DNA of 36,136 nt. Source: Thiotrichaceae bacterium (GTDB lineage: Bacteria > Pseudomonadota > Gammaproteobacteria > Beggiatoales > Beggiatoaceae). This document shows positions 1-8,404 of this stretch, piece by piece. A program made the position numbers and the translations under genes. The DNA lies in contig JADGDF010000025.1 of the NCBI GenBank assembly GCA_016745055.1, forward strand, positions 1 through 36,136, written 5' to 3'. A model generated the notes under the pieces. The model saw only the letters and a list, made by a program, of their open reading frames with translations, had not been told where the DNA came from and made no database searches. Positions within the stretch are counted from its first letter, which is position 1, and each line of letters starts with the position of its first letter.

Positions 1-333
1 GGCAGTGTTCATGACTTTACCTTATTCAAACAAAGTCTCAAGAAAGCTCAACTTGATGTCTCTATACAAGTATTAGCTGATAGCGGTTATCAAGGAATGG
101 GAAAATATCATACTTGTTGCCAAATCCCATTTAAAAAAACTAAGCTTTGCCCTTTGACTGAGGAACAAAAACAGGCTAACCGCCAACTGGCTAAAATCCG
201 TATTACTGTCGAACATGTAATACGAGCTCTTAAAATCTTCAAAATGCTTGCGCTTCGTTACCGAAATCGTCGTAAGCATTTTGCTCTACGGTTTAACCTT
301 ATTGCTGCTATATACAACACATTAATTATTTAA
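1..333 (+). CDS. IS5-type DDE transposase, C-terminal part (window edge)
   Basis: The reading frame is open from base 1, so this is the 3' third of a gene starting before the window. The translation has the pattern of DDE_Tnp_4/IS5-like transposases: GSVHDFTLF, then LADSGYQG carrying the second catalytic aspartate, then RITVEHVIRALKIFK carrying the catalytic glutamate, then YRNRRKHFALRFNLIAAIYN. The stop is TAA at 331-333. About 20 nt further is TTTGCAAGAGGTC (near 348-360), which could be part of the right terminal inverted repeat; the left end is not in the window, so this cannot be tested. No frameshift is seen in the visible part, so the copy may be intact. Confidence 0.85.
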   Translation, partial: GSVHDFTLFKQSLKKAQLDVSIQVLADSGYQGMGKYHTCCQIPFKKTKLCPLTEEQKQANRQLAKIRITVEHVIRALKIFKMLALRYRNRRKHFALRFNLIAAIYNTLII

Positions 334-421
334 TTCTTAACAACTTATTTTGCAAGAGGTCTATTTGAAGATTTTCTCTAATTTCACTGATTTTCACACA
401 CATTACCCATGTGTTATAACG

Positions 422-890
422 TTATGCAGATAAACAGGGCTTTTTGGCTTCAAGGCTCAAGCGACTTTGCTATTCGGCGGTACAATGTTTATCAAGTTCA
501 TGACGGGTGATGTTTTCTGTGGATACGAACCAAATATCCACCAGGATATAACGAAAGCGCAGGCTGTTTTGTAGCGCTTGCGCAAGTAACAAAAGGCAAT
601 AGAGATTTTTGGTAAACAACGCTTTGCGCTTAGGTTTGCCAATTTTTGGCTCAGTGTGATAATTGAGTTTCACGACCAAATGGACACCGACTGGCAATGA
701 CACATTTTTGCTGTGATACAATGCTGAAATGAAGTTAGTACCTTTAACCATGAGGTCTTTAGAATGGTCGTACTACCAACAAATAAACTGAATTACTTCA
801 CGGTCAGATAAATGACCTCCTTCCCACAATGCTATTATCAATGGAATCTTGATCATTTCTATTGTTCTCTCTCCTAAATCTAGCCAGTCA
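422..890 (-). pseudogene. Decayed IS701-like transposase remnant
   Basis: Read on the minus strand, the frames give pieces of a DDE transposase: ALWEGGHLSDREVIQF, then MVKGTNFISALYHSKNVSLP, then a basic stretch with GKPKRKALFTKN, then LRFRYILVDIWFVSTEN and HELDKH. This order resembles IS701/DDE_5-like transposases, in which the segment before the last catalytic residue reads FRYVLxDxWFxSxEN. The pieces lie in different frames with stop codons between them, and the N-terminal third with the first aspartate is missing. The copy is therefore dead. A related remnant lies at 29043-29650 and keeps the missing N-terminal part. Confidence 0.7.
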
Positions 891-1036
891 TTGAACTACC
901 TGATTTATGTTTCTCAGCGTTAGAAAGCATAAATTGTAATATTATAATGGTAAATTTTATGTATATTAAATCTAATATGATAGAAATCATAATAAGACAC
1001 AAAATATTAATAATGTAAGCATAAATTAATTAATGG

Positions 1037-1065
1037 TTGATATAACAAATAGGGATGCCTATTAT
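1037..1065 (+). promoter_or_regulatory. Sigma70 promoter of the tusE-like gene
   Basis: TTGATA at 1037-1042 and TATTAT at 1060-1065 are separated by 17 nt, close to the sigma70 consensus. They sit about 50 nt upstream of the ATG at 1117, which has an AGGAG ribosome binding site. Confidence 0.65.
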
Positions 1066-1116
1066 ACTAGTCATTAAATAGTTGATAAATTTTGTTGGTT
1101 ATTAGGAGAATTTGTT

Positions 1117-1449
1117 ATGCAAGTCGAAGTTAATGGTAAAGTTATAGAAACTGATGCCCAAGGATATTTAGTCAATTTGGATGATTGGAGTAAAGATTTA
1201 GCAGGTGTATTGGCACAAAAAGATGAATTGGAGTTGACCTCTGCACACTGGGAAGTCATTGATATGATCAGAGACTTTTATCAACAGCATGGAACAGCAC
1301 CTGCCATGCGCATATTGGTTAAATTAGCTAAAAAGTCTTTAGGTGCGACTAAAGGCGATAGTAAGTACTTATACTCACTTTTTCCGTATGGGCCTGGTAA
1401 GCAAGCTGCACGATATGCAGGTTTGCCTAAACCGACGGGTTGTGTGTAA
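1117..1449 (+). CDS. tusE: TusE/DsrC-family sulfur-transfer protein (single C-terminal Cys)
   Basis: A 110-residue protein of the DsrC/TusE/DsvC family, cytoplasmic carriers that take up sulfur as persulfide on a C-terminal cysteine. The family signature is clear: NxDDW near residues 20-24, then HWEVIDMIRDFY, and the flexible C-terminal arm GLPKPTGCV. The penultimate residue Cys109 is the conserved CysA. The second cysteine of true DsrC, about ten residues earlier, is replaced by alanine (YGPGKQAARYAG). That fits a TusE-like or regulatory/carrier paralogue, not the DsrC that forms the trisulfide of dissimilatory sulfur metabolism. No dsr or tusBCD genes lie beside it; it has its own promoter and stands alone between transposon debris and the phosphate operon. 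The exact role (tRNA 2-thiolation or sulfur oxidation) cannot be settled here. Confidence 0.85.
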   Translation: MQVEVNGKVIETDAQGYLVNLDDWSKDLAGVLAQKDELELTSAHWEVIDMIRDFYQQHGTAPAMRILVKLAKKSLGATKGDSKYLYSLFPYGPGKQAARYAGLPKPTGCV

Positions 1450-1597
1450 GAGCTGCCAGAAATAAGTTTTTATATTTCTAGTAAAGTCAATGGGTTTCTA
1501 TCTCGGAGTCAAGACAGATAACTCATTGAAATATAGTAAATTCATAAAATGATACGCACTAGCGTGAGTTGTTTTCTTGAGAAAAGATTGAATAATG

Positions 1598-2050
1598 TTA
1601 TTTGATGCCTTGTTCTTTAAGCAATTTACGTTGAGTTTCTACCCACGCCCTGATTCTTTCTCGTATCTCTAAGGAAATTTGGCGAAAAACGTGTAATTTT
1701 GCTTCTTCATCACCTTCTGTTGCTGCCGGATCAGAAAAACTCCAATGAATTTTTTTTATATCCCCTGGAAAGGTTGGACAGCTATCTTTTGCTCTGTCAC
1801 ACACCGTGATAATGTAATCGAAGCGTTGAGCAATAAAGTCGTTCACATGTTGGCTTTGTTGGTGAGAAACATCAATATGATGTTCTGCCATGGCTTTAAC
1901 TGTAAGTGGATGCATACCTTTGGGATTACTCCCTGCACTAAATACAGAAAAATCTTGCTCGCCAATGGTACGTAAAAAACCTTCTGCCATTTGAGAACGA
2001 GCTGAGTTGCCTGTGCATAAAAACAAGACTTGAACAGGGTAATTTAACAT
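1598..2050 (-). CDS. arsC: Arsenate reductase, LMW-phosphatase type
   Basis: A 150-residue protein of the low-molecular-weight tyrosine phosphatase fold, most like thioredoxin-coupled arsenate reductases, which reduce arsenate to arsenite. The P-loop CTGNSARSQ begins at Cys12. The further redox cysteines Cys84 and Cys91 (VCDRAKDSC) are spaced as in the three-cysteine relay of the S. aureus type, and FSDPAA near 105-110 carries the general-acid aspartate. The gene starts 2 nt after the end of phoU, so it is almost certainly translated as the last gene of the pst-phoU operon. Co-induction with phosphate uptake makes sense, since arsenate enters through phosphate transporters. A plain protein phosphatase is the alternative, but the cysteine triad argues against it. 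Confidence 0.85.
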   Translation of the reverse strand: MLNYPVQVLFLCTGNSARSQMAEGFLRTIGEQDFSVFSAGSNPKGMHPLTVKAMAEHHIDVSHQQSQHVNDFIAQRFDYIITVCDRAKDSCPTFPGDIKKIHWSFSDPAATEGDEEAKLHVFRQISLEIRERIRAWVETQRKLLKEQGIK

Positions 2051-2052
2051 AA

Positions 2053-2763
2053 TTATTCCCCTGCTTCTTTGTCTATATGTTCTAAGCTAGTGTGACGAAT
2101 ATCTTTACCTTTAACGAAGTAAATTACATATTCGCAAACGTTGCGTGAATGATCTGCAATGCGCTCTAGCGAACGAGCGGACCATAACAAGCTCAATGCA
2201 ATGGGAATGACACGAGGGTCTTCCATCATGTAGGTAATCAGTTGCCGACTGATGTTTTCATATTCGTTATCCACTTTGGAATCCCCATGAATAATTTCTA
2301 AAGCAACTTTTATATCCATCCGTGCAAAAGCATCCAATGTTTGATGGACAATCGTTTGCACATGGGCACTTAAATGCGCAATAGTGCTATGATGCTTTAG
2401 ATTCGCATCTTCCAAAGATTTGTGCATCGCCATTCTAGCTATACGTTTTGATTGATCAGCAATTCTTTCTAAATCAGTAATGGTTTTAATCACGGCCATC
2501 ACAAAACGTAAATCGCTAGCAGCAGGTTGGCGTCTGGCGAGAATACGTACTGCTGTATCGTCAATACTCACTTCTAATGTATTAATACGATAATCGTTGG
2601 CATATATCTTTTCAGCCAGCGCTCTGTCTCGATTGGCCATTGACTGTAAGGCTCCTTCTAGTTGTTCTTCAACTAGACCGCCCATTGTCAGTACTTGATT
2701 ACGTAACTCATTTAATTCTGCATTAAATTGCTGTGATATATGTTGTTGGGTAAACTCTTCCAT
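2053..2763 (-). CDS. phoU: Phosphate signalling and transport regulator PhoU
   Basis: A 236-residue, all-helical protein, the usual PhoU length. It shows the two PhoU-domain repeats with metal-binding E/DxxxD-type motifs: DTAVRILARRQPAASDLR and VMAVIKTITDLERIADQSKRIA in the first half, and SLLWSARSLERIADHSRNVCEYVIYFVKG in the second. PhoU links the Pst transporter to the PhoR/PhoB two-component system and restrains phosphate uptake and Pho gene expression when phosphate is plentiful. It lies 40 nt downstream of pstB, with GAGG before the start, and is followed at 2 nt by arsC. phoB and phoR are not in the window. Confidence 0.95.
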   Translation of the reverse strand: MEEFTQQHISQQFNAELNELRNQVLTMGGLVEEQLEGALQSMANRDRALAEKIYANDYRINTLEVSIDDTAVRILARRQPAASDLRFVMAVIKTITDLERIADQSKRIARMAMHKSLEDANLKHHSTIAHLSAHVQTIVHQTLDAFARMDIKVALEIIHGDSKVDNEYENISRQLITYMMEDPRVIPIALSLLWSARSLERIADHSRNVCEYVIYFVKGKDIRHTSLEHIDKEAGE

Positions 2764-2803
2764 CCAAAACCTCGGGGTTGGTTTTATTCCTATCGTAAAA
2801 ATA

Positions 2804-3643
2804 TTAGCCGTAACGCCCTGTAATGTAATCTTCTGTTTGTTTTTTTACAGGATTGGTAAAAATTGTGCTAGTGTCATCAAATTCAATTAATTCACCCAAA
2901 TACATAAAGGCTGTGTAATCTGAGACTCGCGCAGCTTGTTGCATATTATGTGTCACAATCACAATGGTGTAGTCATTTTTTAACTGAGTGATGAGTTCTT
3001 CAATTTTCAACGTTGAAATTGGATCAAGCGCAGAAGCAGGTTCATCCAATAATAGCACTTCTGGTTCAATGGCAATGGCTCTAGCAATGACTAATCGCTG
3101 TTGTTGTCCACCAGATAAGCCTAATGCGTTATCATGCAAACGGTCATTGACTTCTTCCCATAATGCAGCACCTCGCAGTGATTTTTCAACGATCTCATCT
3201 AAAACACGACGATTGTTAATGCCTTGTAATCTCAAACCGTAGGCAACATTCTCATAAATTGACTTTGGAAAAGGGTTTGGTTTTTGAAACACCATGCCAA
3301 CCCGCTGACGTAAATCCGCGACATTGACTGAAGGGTGATAAATGTTATTACCATCAAGCAAAATTTCACCTTCAATGCGTACGCCATCAACAAGCTCATT
3401 CATGCGATTAAAACAACGTAGCAGTGTCGATTTGCCACAGCCACTGGGTCCAATATAGGCCGTTACCCGTTTTCTGGGAATGCGCATATTAATCTTTTGT
3501 AAAGCATGTTTGGCATTGCCGTAATAAAGGTCAAGGTTTTTGACTTCTAAGCATATGTCTTCTTTATCAAGATTTAACCCATTTTCTTCACGACCCAGCG
3601 AAGACATATTAATATGAGTTAAAGGAGGGGTTTCTTGTGTCAT
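2804..3643 (-). CDS. pstB: Phosphate ABC transporter ATP-binding protein PstB
   Basis: A 279-residue ATPase of the high-affinity phosphate importer PstSCAB. All motifs are present: Walker [10 protein letters not shown], a Q-loop at VFQKPNPFP, signature LSGGQQQR, Walker [12 protein letters not shown] and H-loop VTHNM. The C-terminus [10 protein letters not shown] is typical of PstB. The N-terminus carries roughly 30 extra residues before the [10 protein letters not shown] core. The chosen ATG has only a weak ribosome binding site (an A-rich stretch), so a slightly later start is possible. It is preceded by a 167-nt intergenic region filled with inverted repeats. Confidence 0.95.
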   Translation of the reverse strand: MTQETPPLTHINMSSLGREENGLNLDKEDICLEVKNLDLYYGNAKHALQKINMRIPRKRVTAYIGPSGCGKSTLLRCFNRMNELVDGVRIEGEILLDGNNIYHPSVNVADLRQRVGMVFQKPNPFPKSIYENVAYGLRLQGINNRRVLDEIVEKSLRGAALWEEVNDRLHDNALGLSGGQQQRLVIARAIAIEPEVLLLDEPASALDPISTLKIEELITQLKNDYTIVIVTHNMQQAARVSDYTAFMYLGELIEFDDTSTIFTNPVKKQTEDYITGRYG

Positions 3644-3655
3644 AGTTTTTTTGAG

Positions 3656-3806
3656 AATTCAGGAGTGGCAGAAGTTCAGGAATTGCAGGAGTTCAGTAGA
3701 TAAATTTTGAACTGGAGTGCAAGATTTATCTTGCAAATAGCAAATTAAAAACAGCAAATTAAAATTTGCACTCCTGCGTTTTATAATTCTGAACACCTGC
3801 AACTCC
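3656..3806. repeat. Nested inverted repeats between pstA and pstB (TTCAGGAGTTCAG family)
   Basis: Outer arms 3679-3696 and 3789-3806 match at 16 of 18 positions as inverted repeats (left arm GGAATTGCAGGAGTTCAG). Inside them GGAGTGCAA (3714-3722) and TTGCACTCC (3766-3774) form a perfect 9-bp inverted pair. The left flank repeats TTCAGGA units several times. A related unit lies at 18021-18044. The block would form a long hairpin in the pst messenger and may affect the ratio of pstA to pstB; that role is inferred. Confidence 0.6.
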
Positions 3807-3810
3807 AAAA

Positions 3811-5454
3811 TTATGTTGTTTCCAAAGATTTATACTGTTCCCGTAAACGGTTTCTTATCCAGATTGCAGCTAAGTTCAGCATCACAATGACTGCAACCAG
3901 TAAAAATGCTGTTGCATAAACTAAAGGACGTGCAGCTTCTACATTGGGGCTTTGAAAACCAACATCATAAATATGAAATCCCAAATGCATAAACTTACGT
4001 TCTAAATGTAAAAAAGGATAGTTAGCATCTGCAACTAATGAGGGCGCAAGTTTAACAACACCGACGAGCATAAGTGGTGCAACTTCACCAGCCGCCCGTG
4101 CAATCGCTAAAATTAAGCCAGTCATCATGGCTGGACTCGCCATAGGTAATATAGTACGCCATAAAGTTTCAGCTTTCGTTGCTCCCAATGCTAAACTACC
4201 TTCTCGAATCGCACTTGGAATCCGACTTAAACCTTCTTCTGTTGATACAATCACCACTGGCACTGTTAAAATGGCCAAGGTTAAAGAAGACCAAAAAATA
4301 CCTGGTGTACCAAAAGTCGGCGCTGGTAAAGCCTCTGGATAAAATATCTGATCAATAGAACCGCCTAGAAAATAGACAAAGAAGCCAAGTCCAAATACAC
4401 CATAAACAATTGAAGGCACACCTGCTAAGTTATTCACAGCGATACGAATTGTCCGAGTGAGAAATCCTTGTTTAGCGTATTCACGTAAATAAACAGCAGC
4501 AATGACGCCAAATGGTGTGACGACAATTGCCATAATGATGACCATCATCACTGTACCAAAAATAGCAGGAAATACCCCACCTTCAGTATTGGCCTCGCGG
4601 GGATCTGCGGTTAAAAATTCCCAACCTTTTTCAAAATAGTGTCCTACTTTTTGAGTCAAACTTAAACTATTTGGACGGATAATGCGCACAACTTTAGACA
4701 TTTGGATATCAATTTCTTGCCCATCCATAATTTCAACTGTGAAACTGTCACGCGCCGCACTTGTGTTTAATTCTCCTAATTCATTGGCTAATTTTTCGTA
4801 GGCCAAATTCAGCACAGATTTTTCTTCTTCAATATTAGCGTGTTTAACTGGATCTGTATCATTACTTAATTCCAATCGTCTTTTTTGCAGTCGTAGTTGC
4901 TCTAAACCATAATTGATTTTACCAATTTCTCCACGTTCAATTTCATGCAAAGCTTCATGGATTTTTAAAGTACGCGCTAAACGCTGTTGTAATTCTCCCC
5001 ATGCTGTTTCTCCCTCGCTGACAATTTGGCCATTTTCCTTAACTGCTTTTAAATAGCCATAAAAATTTCCCCATTCGTGACGTTCAATCACAACTAAGTT
5101 TTTAGGATGGTGAATATTGCTTAAATTTTGTGCTAATACCCAACGAAAATCAAGCTTATTGATTTCTCGATTACCAATCTTAATTAGGTAACGGGTAATT
5201 GAATCACCTTCTACCTGAATTTTTGGTTCTTTATAAGCAGGAACCGTTTCCTCATCACGAAGTTCACCAATAAGACGAATTTGTTGGCCTTCAGGCGTTA
5301 AGTAATTAGCTTCCATCACAGCAGCAGGCCAAAAGTGACCTAGACCACGTACTGCAATTAACATCAATAAACCAACCACGACAACGATACTAATTGTCAC
5401 TGCTGAGGCTGTCAGCCATATCCAGGGGGCACCGCTTTTCCACCAATTTCTCAT
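3811..5454 (-). CDS. pstA: Phosphate ABC transporter permease PstA (long form)
   Basis: A 547-residue inner-membrane subunit of the phosphate importer. The C-terminal half (about residues 290-545) is the permease domain, with GTVMMVIIMAIVVTPFGVIAAVYLREYA, AVNNLAGVPSIVYGVFGLGFF, and the ATPase-coupling EAA-like loop EGSLALGATKAETLWRTI. The N-terminal half has one membrane segment (about 12-35) and then a large, probably periplasmic region up to about 285 with a charged, coiled-coil-like part. That extra region makes it almost twice the length of E. coli PstA; such long forms are known in other gammaproteobacteria and pair with a long PstC, as here. Between it and pstC lies the two-gene nucleotidyltransferase module. 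Confidence 0.93.
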   Translation of the reverse strand: MRNWWKSGAPWIWLTASAVTISIVVVVGLLMLIAVRGLGHFWPAAVMEANYLTPEGQQIRLIGELRDEETVPAYKEPKIQVEGDSITRYLIKIGNREINKLDFRWVLAQNLSNIHHPKNLVVIERHEWGNFYGYLKAVKENGQIVSEGETAWGELQQRLARTLKIHEALHEIERGEIGKINYGLEQLRLQKRRLELSNDTDPVKHANIEEEKSVLNLAYEKLANELGELNTSAARDSFTVEIMDGQEIDIQMSKVVRIIRPNSLSLTQKVGHYFEKGWEFLTADPREANTEGGVFPAIFGTVMMVIIMAIVVTPFGVIAAVYLREYAKQGFLTRTIRIAVNNLAGVPSIVYGVFGLGFFVYFLGGSIDQIFYPEALPAPTFGTPGIFWSSLTLAILTVPVVIVSTEEGLSRIPSAIREGSLALGATKAETLWRTILPMASPAMMTGLILAIARAAGEVAPLMLVGVVKLAPSLVADANYPFLHLERKFMHLGFHIYDVGFQSPNVEAARPLVYATAFLLVAVIVMLNLAAIWIRNRLREQYKSLETT

Positions 5455-5526
5455 ATTTTTGTAACCGAAGTATATATAGAATTCAATAATCAGAATTAAA
5501 ATAAATTTTGTTAGCTTTAAGACAGG

Positions 5527-5967
5527 CTACTCTAGATGCTCCAAATCAGCTAGGTCTTGTAACCTACCTACAGCTTGCTTATTTTTCTTAAGACCTTTAA
5601 TATCAATAAAATTTATGCTTAAATCATCTATTTCCAATGAAATTTTTGTCTTATAACATTCTTCAAAATCTACACCAGTGGCCTGGGTTAAAATATCAAT
5701 TCTATGGGGTGGATACCCCAACTGAATCACATTACCTGGTATTAAAAAATCTTGCTCACTCAAGTCAAGTTGAGAAAATCCAAACTCTCTTAACGTGTTT
5801 AATATATTCTTCGCGTTATCTGGATGTATTGAAATCCAAATATCCATATCTTTGGTATAGCGCGGATTTCCATGAAGCGCTAATGCATATCCACCTACTA
5901 CAAGATATTTAACCTTGTTTAAATTGAGTAATGCGATAAACTCTCTGAAATCCTTGTTTAGTACCAT
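5527..5967 (-). CDS. Nucleotidyltransferase-fold protein (MNT/AbiEii-like), toxin-like
   Basis: A 146-residue protein with the start of a minimal nucleotidyltransferase fold: VVGGYALALHGNPRYTKDMD, i.e. a GG motif at residues 25-26 and D40-x-D42, as in polymerase-beta-type enzymes. Downstream are RIDILTQATGVDFEE and INFIDIKGLKKNKQAVGRLQDLADLEHL; a KxxxxRxQDLxDLE tail is common in small nucleotidyltransferases of toxin-antitoxin or abortive-infection modules (AbiEii-like, DUF6036-like). It overlaps the upstream small gene by 59 nt, which suggests coupled translation. Likely role: transfer of a nucleotide to RNA or a protein target as a toxin-like partner; this is inferred from fold and arrangement. 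It has no known link to phosphate transport although it sits inside that operon. Confidence 0.7.
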   Translation of the reverse strand: MVLNKDFREFIALLNLNKVKYLVVGGYALALHGNPRYTKDMDIWISIHPDNAKNILNTLREFGFSQLDLSEQDFLIPGNVIQLGYPPHRIDILTQATGVDFEECYKTKISLEIDDLSINFIDIKGLKKNKQAVGRLQDLADLEHLE

Positions 5968-6100
5968 ATTTCCAAGTGTTATACTCAGCTCTAATAGTTT
6001 CTAACGCTGCTAAACGCATGGCGTAAGATTGCGATTGCCAGTAGGCAAAATCACTTTTTTCTTCACCTAATTTGACAATGTTAAGCGCACTTTTATCCAT
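5909..6100 (-). CDS. Small conserved partner of the nucleotidyltransferase (antitoxin-like)
   Basis: A 63-residue protein (64 if the GTG at 6103 is used) with the segment YWQSQSYAMRLAALETIRAEYNTW and ending QRVYRITQFKQG. Short proteins with a similar RLAALExxR helix often stand directly before DUF6036-like nucleotidyltransferases, so this is probably the first gene of that two-gene module. The ATG at 6100 has GGAA close upstream and lies 15 nt after the pstC stop; the gene overlaps the nucleotidyltransferase by 59 nt. The antitoxin role is inferred from size and order only; no DNA-binding motif can be seen. Confidence 0.6.
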   Translation of the reverse strand: MDKSALNIVKLGEEKSDFAYWQSQSYAMRLAALETIRAEYNTWKYGTKQGFQRVYRITQFKQG

Positions 6101-6115
6101 CACTTCCGCTCTTGC

Positions 6116-8398
6116 TTATAAATTACTATACTTTCGTCTTAAACGATGTCGAACTACTTCTGCTATGGTATTAAGAAAGAAAGTAAAAATAAATAACACT
6201 AAACCTGATAAAAACAAAATTCTAAAATGAGTACTGTGTACTTCAGACTCGGGCATTTCAACCGCAATATTGGCTGACAAAGTTCGTAGGCCTTGGAAAA
6301 TACTGAAATCCATCACGGCTGTATTGCCTGTTGCCATTAAAACAATCATGGTTTCACCAACAGCGCGTCCCATGCCAATCATCACAGCGGAAAAAATACC
6401 TGGACTGGCTGTTAAAATCACCACGCGTGTCATGGTTTGCCAAGGTGTGGCGCCTAATGCTAGAGAACCTGAGGTTAAATGTTTAGGCACATTAAACACA
6501 GCATCCTCAGTAATTGAGAAAATACTAGGAATAACAGCTAGCCCCATGGCTAACCCAACAACTAAGGCATTGCGTTGGTCAAAATCTATACCAACAGAAT
6601 TTAACCATTGTGGCATATCCCCTTCAAAGAACCATAATTCCAAAGGAGGGCTGAGTAAGAATGATATCCAAGCAACGAAAATAACCACAGGAATGAGTAA
6701 TGCAGCTTCCCAGCCGTCAGAGATATGGTACTTCACTATTTTTGGCATAAAGCGCCACCCATAAGCGGTGAGGAGAATCCCCATGGGCAATAGCAATAAC
6801 AGAGCAAATATTCCAGGTAAATTTGCTTCAACAACCGGAGCCAACCATAAACCCGCTAGAAAACCTAAAATGACTGTTGGCAAAGCTTCCATAATTTCAA
6901 TGGTTGGCTTAACTGTGCCACGCATAGCAGGTGACATAAAGTAAGCCGAATAAATCCCTCCAAAAATTGCAAGTGGTACAGCAATTAACATGGCATAAAA
7001 AGCAGCTTTAAGTGTTCCAAAGGCTAGAGGGGTCAAACTGAATTTAGGTTCAAAATCATTGGAGGCAGAAGATGATTGCCACATATGTTTTGGCTCTTCA
7101 TGGTCTTCATACCACACCTTACTCCATAAGGCAGACCAAGAGACTTCTGGATGTTCATTCTCTATATTCCAAACATGAAATTGATTGGCATCATCTTCTG
7201 CTAACAGTCTTTTAGCACGCGGTGCCACCGCAATATGCGTTATATTTGCATTAGTAATTGGTTCAACTAATAAAGTGCGATGTGCAGTCGAATGGTAAAT
7301 ACCAATTTGACCTTCACTATCCGCTGTGAGAAATCCTTTGCGTCTTTCTTCAGGAGAAATATCAACAATGGGCGTATTTTGGGCATCAAACTCGCGAATT
7401 TTAGCTAAACTTTCTCCGCCATTTTTGTCTCTTACAGGAAACCATTGGGTAATTTTGCCGCGAGAATCACCAACTAATAAGGAAATATTACCCGTTAAAA
7501 ATGTTAGACTAGTTAATTGGGTACCATTTTCCACCAACTGAACTTGCTGTAACACCTGAGGTTCAGTTTTATCTCTGATATCAACGCGGGTACTTAACCC
7601 TGCTTTATCAGCTAAATAAACAACTTTTTGTTCCTTATCAAGCAACAAGTAAGCAATCTCTAGCTTTGGAAGTGGTAGTTCTCCGCCATCTCTTTCTAAA
7701 GTAACTGACTCGTCAAAAAAATCCACTTCTTTGGTAAAGCCAGCCACTATTAAACGATGATCAGGCGTAATCGCCACTAGAGTATTTTCTTCTTCACCCA
7801 TCTGCACGGCTAATTGGGTCAATGCCTGCCCTTGCTCGTCCACTTCAATAAGGTCTTCCCCCATTGGATATTGGATACTTGGATGAATAGTACGGTCATT
7901 ATCACCAGACTCATTGAGAGTGAATTTAACATCATAATGGTGTTTCACCACTAACGCTTGGCCATTATCAAACCCAAACGCAACGACTTGTTGAGCCGAA
8001 TCAGCGTGGTTAAAACTGGTTAATTTCGCATCGGTTGGAGTAGGTAAGGCAATGTCTGAAATAATACTGCCATCTGCCAAATAGAAAAATACGGCATGCG
8101 CTTTATCAGTAAAGCGAACACCGACTTCACTTTTTTCTTCTGCCGCGAGATACAAAGTGTTACCCGCTGTCTGCGAAGGCACTTCATATTGATGTGCTTC
8201 TTCCATGCTAGCAGGCAATAAAAGTGGTAAAACCACATAGAGTAGGTAAAAGAAAATCAACATAATGGTAATAATGACGCTAATACCGCCAAGTGTCATA
8301 CCATATCTAGCGATTTTATCTTTCAACATCCGCCATTGGCGACGACGCAAAGTGGCAGGATCATTTGAGGAGATAGTTTTATTTGGTGCAGTCATCAT
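6116..8398 (-). CDS. pstC: Phosphate ABC transporter permease PstC (long form with propeller-like domain)
   Basis: A 760-residue inner-membrane subunit of the phosphate importer. After one membrane segment (about 35-62) comes a roughly 380-residue, probably periplasmic region with repeating strand patterns ending in GKITQWF, GQIGIYHS and NQFHVWN, which looks like a WD40-type beta-propeller. The permease domain follows (about 460-760), with the coupling loop TSGSLALGATPWQTMTRVVI and GMGRAVGETMIVLMATG. E. coli PstC is about 320 residues, so the propeller is extra, as in some other gammaproteobacteria. The gene heads the operon; its start is almost touching a PHO box and no clear ribosome binding site is seen before the ATGATG, so translation of a very short leader is possible. 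Confidence 0.93.
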   Translation of the reverse strand: MMTAPNKTISSNDPATLRRRQWRMLKDKIARYGMTLGGISVIITIMLIFFYLLYVVLPLLLPASMEEAHQYEVPSQTAGNTLYLAAEEKSEVGVRFTDKAHAVFFYLADGSIISDIALPTPTDAKLTSFNHADSAQQVVAFGFDNGQALVVKHHYDVKFTLNESGDNDRTIHPSIQYPMGEDLIEVDEQGQALTQLAVQMGEEENTLVAITPDHRLIVAGFTKEVDFFDESVTLERDGGELPLPKLEIAYLLLDKEQKVVYLADKAGLSTRVDIRDKTEPQVLQQVQLVENGTQLTSLTFLTGNISLLVGDSRGKITQWFPVRDKNGGESLAKIREFDAQNTPIVDISPEERRKGFLTADSEGQIGIYHSTAHRTLLVEPITNANITHIAVAPRAKRLLAEDDANQFHVWNIENEHPEVSWSALWSKVWYEDHEEPKHMWQSSSASNDFEPKFSLTPLAFGTLKAAFYAMLIAVPLAIFGGIYSAYFMSPAMRGTVKPTIEIMEALPTVILGFLAGLWLAPVVEANLPGIFALLLLLPMGILLTAYGWRFMPKIVKYHISDGWEAALLIPVVIFVAWISFLLSPPLELWFFEGDMPQWLNSVGIDFDQRNALVVGLAMGLAVIPSIFSITEDAVFNVPKHLTSGSLALGATPWQTMTRVVILTASPGIFSAVMIGMGRAVGETMIVLMATGNTAVMDFSIFQGLRTLSANIAVEMPESEVHSTHFRILFLSGLVLFIFTFFLNTIAEVVRHRLRRKYSNL

Positions 8399-8404
8399 GC
8401 TATT

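Noticed and set aside
4127-4342. Plus-strand ORF inside pstA, and similar ones inside pstC and pstB
   Set aside because: They lie opposite strongly conserved transporter genes and show no independent start signals.
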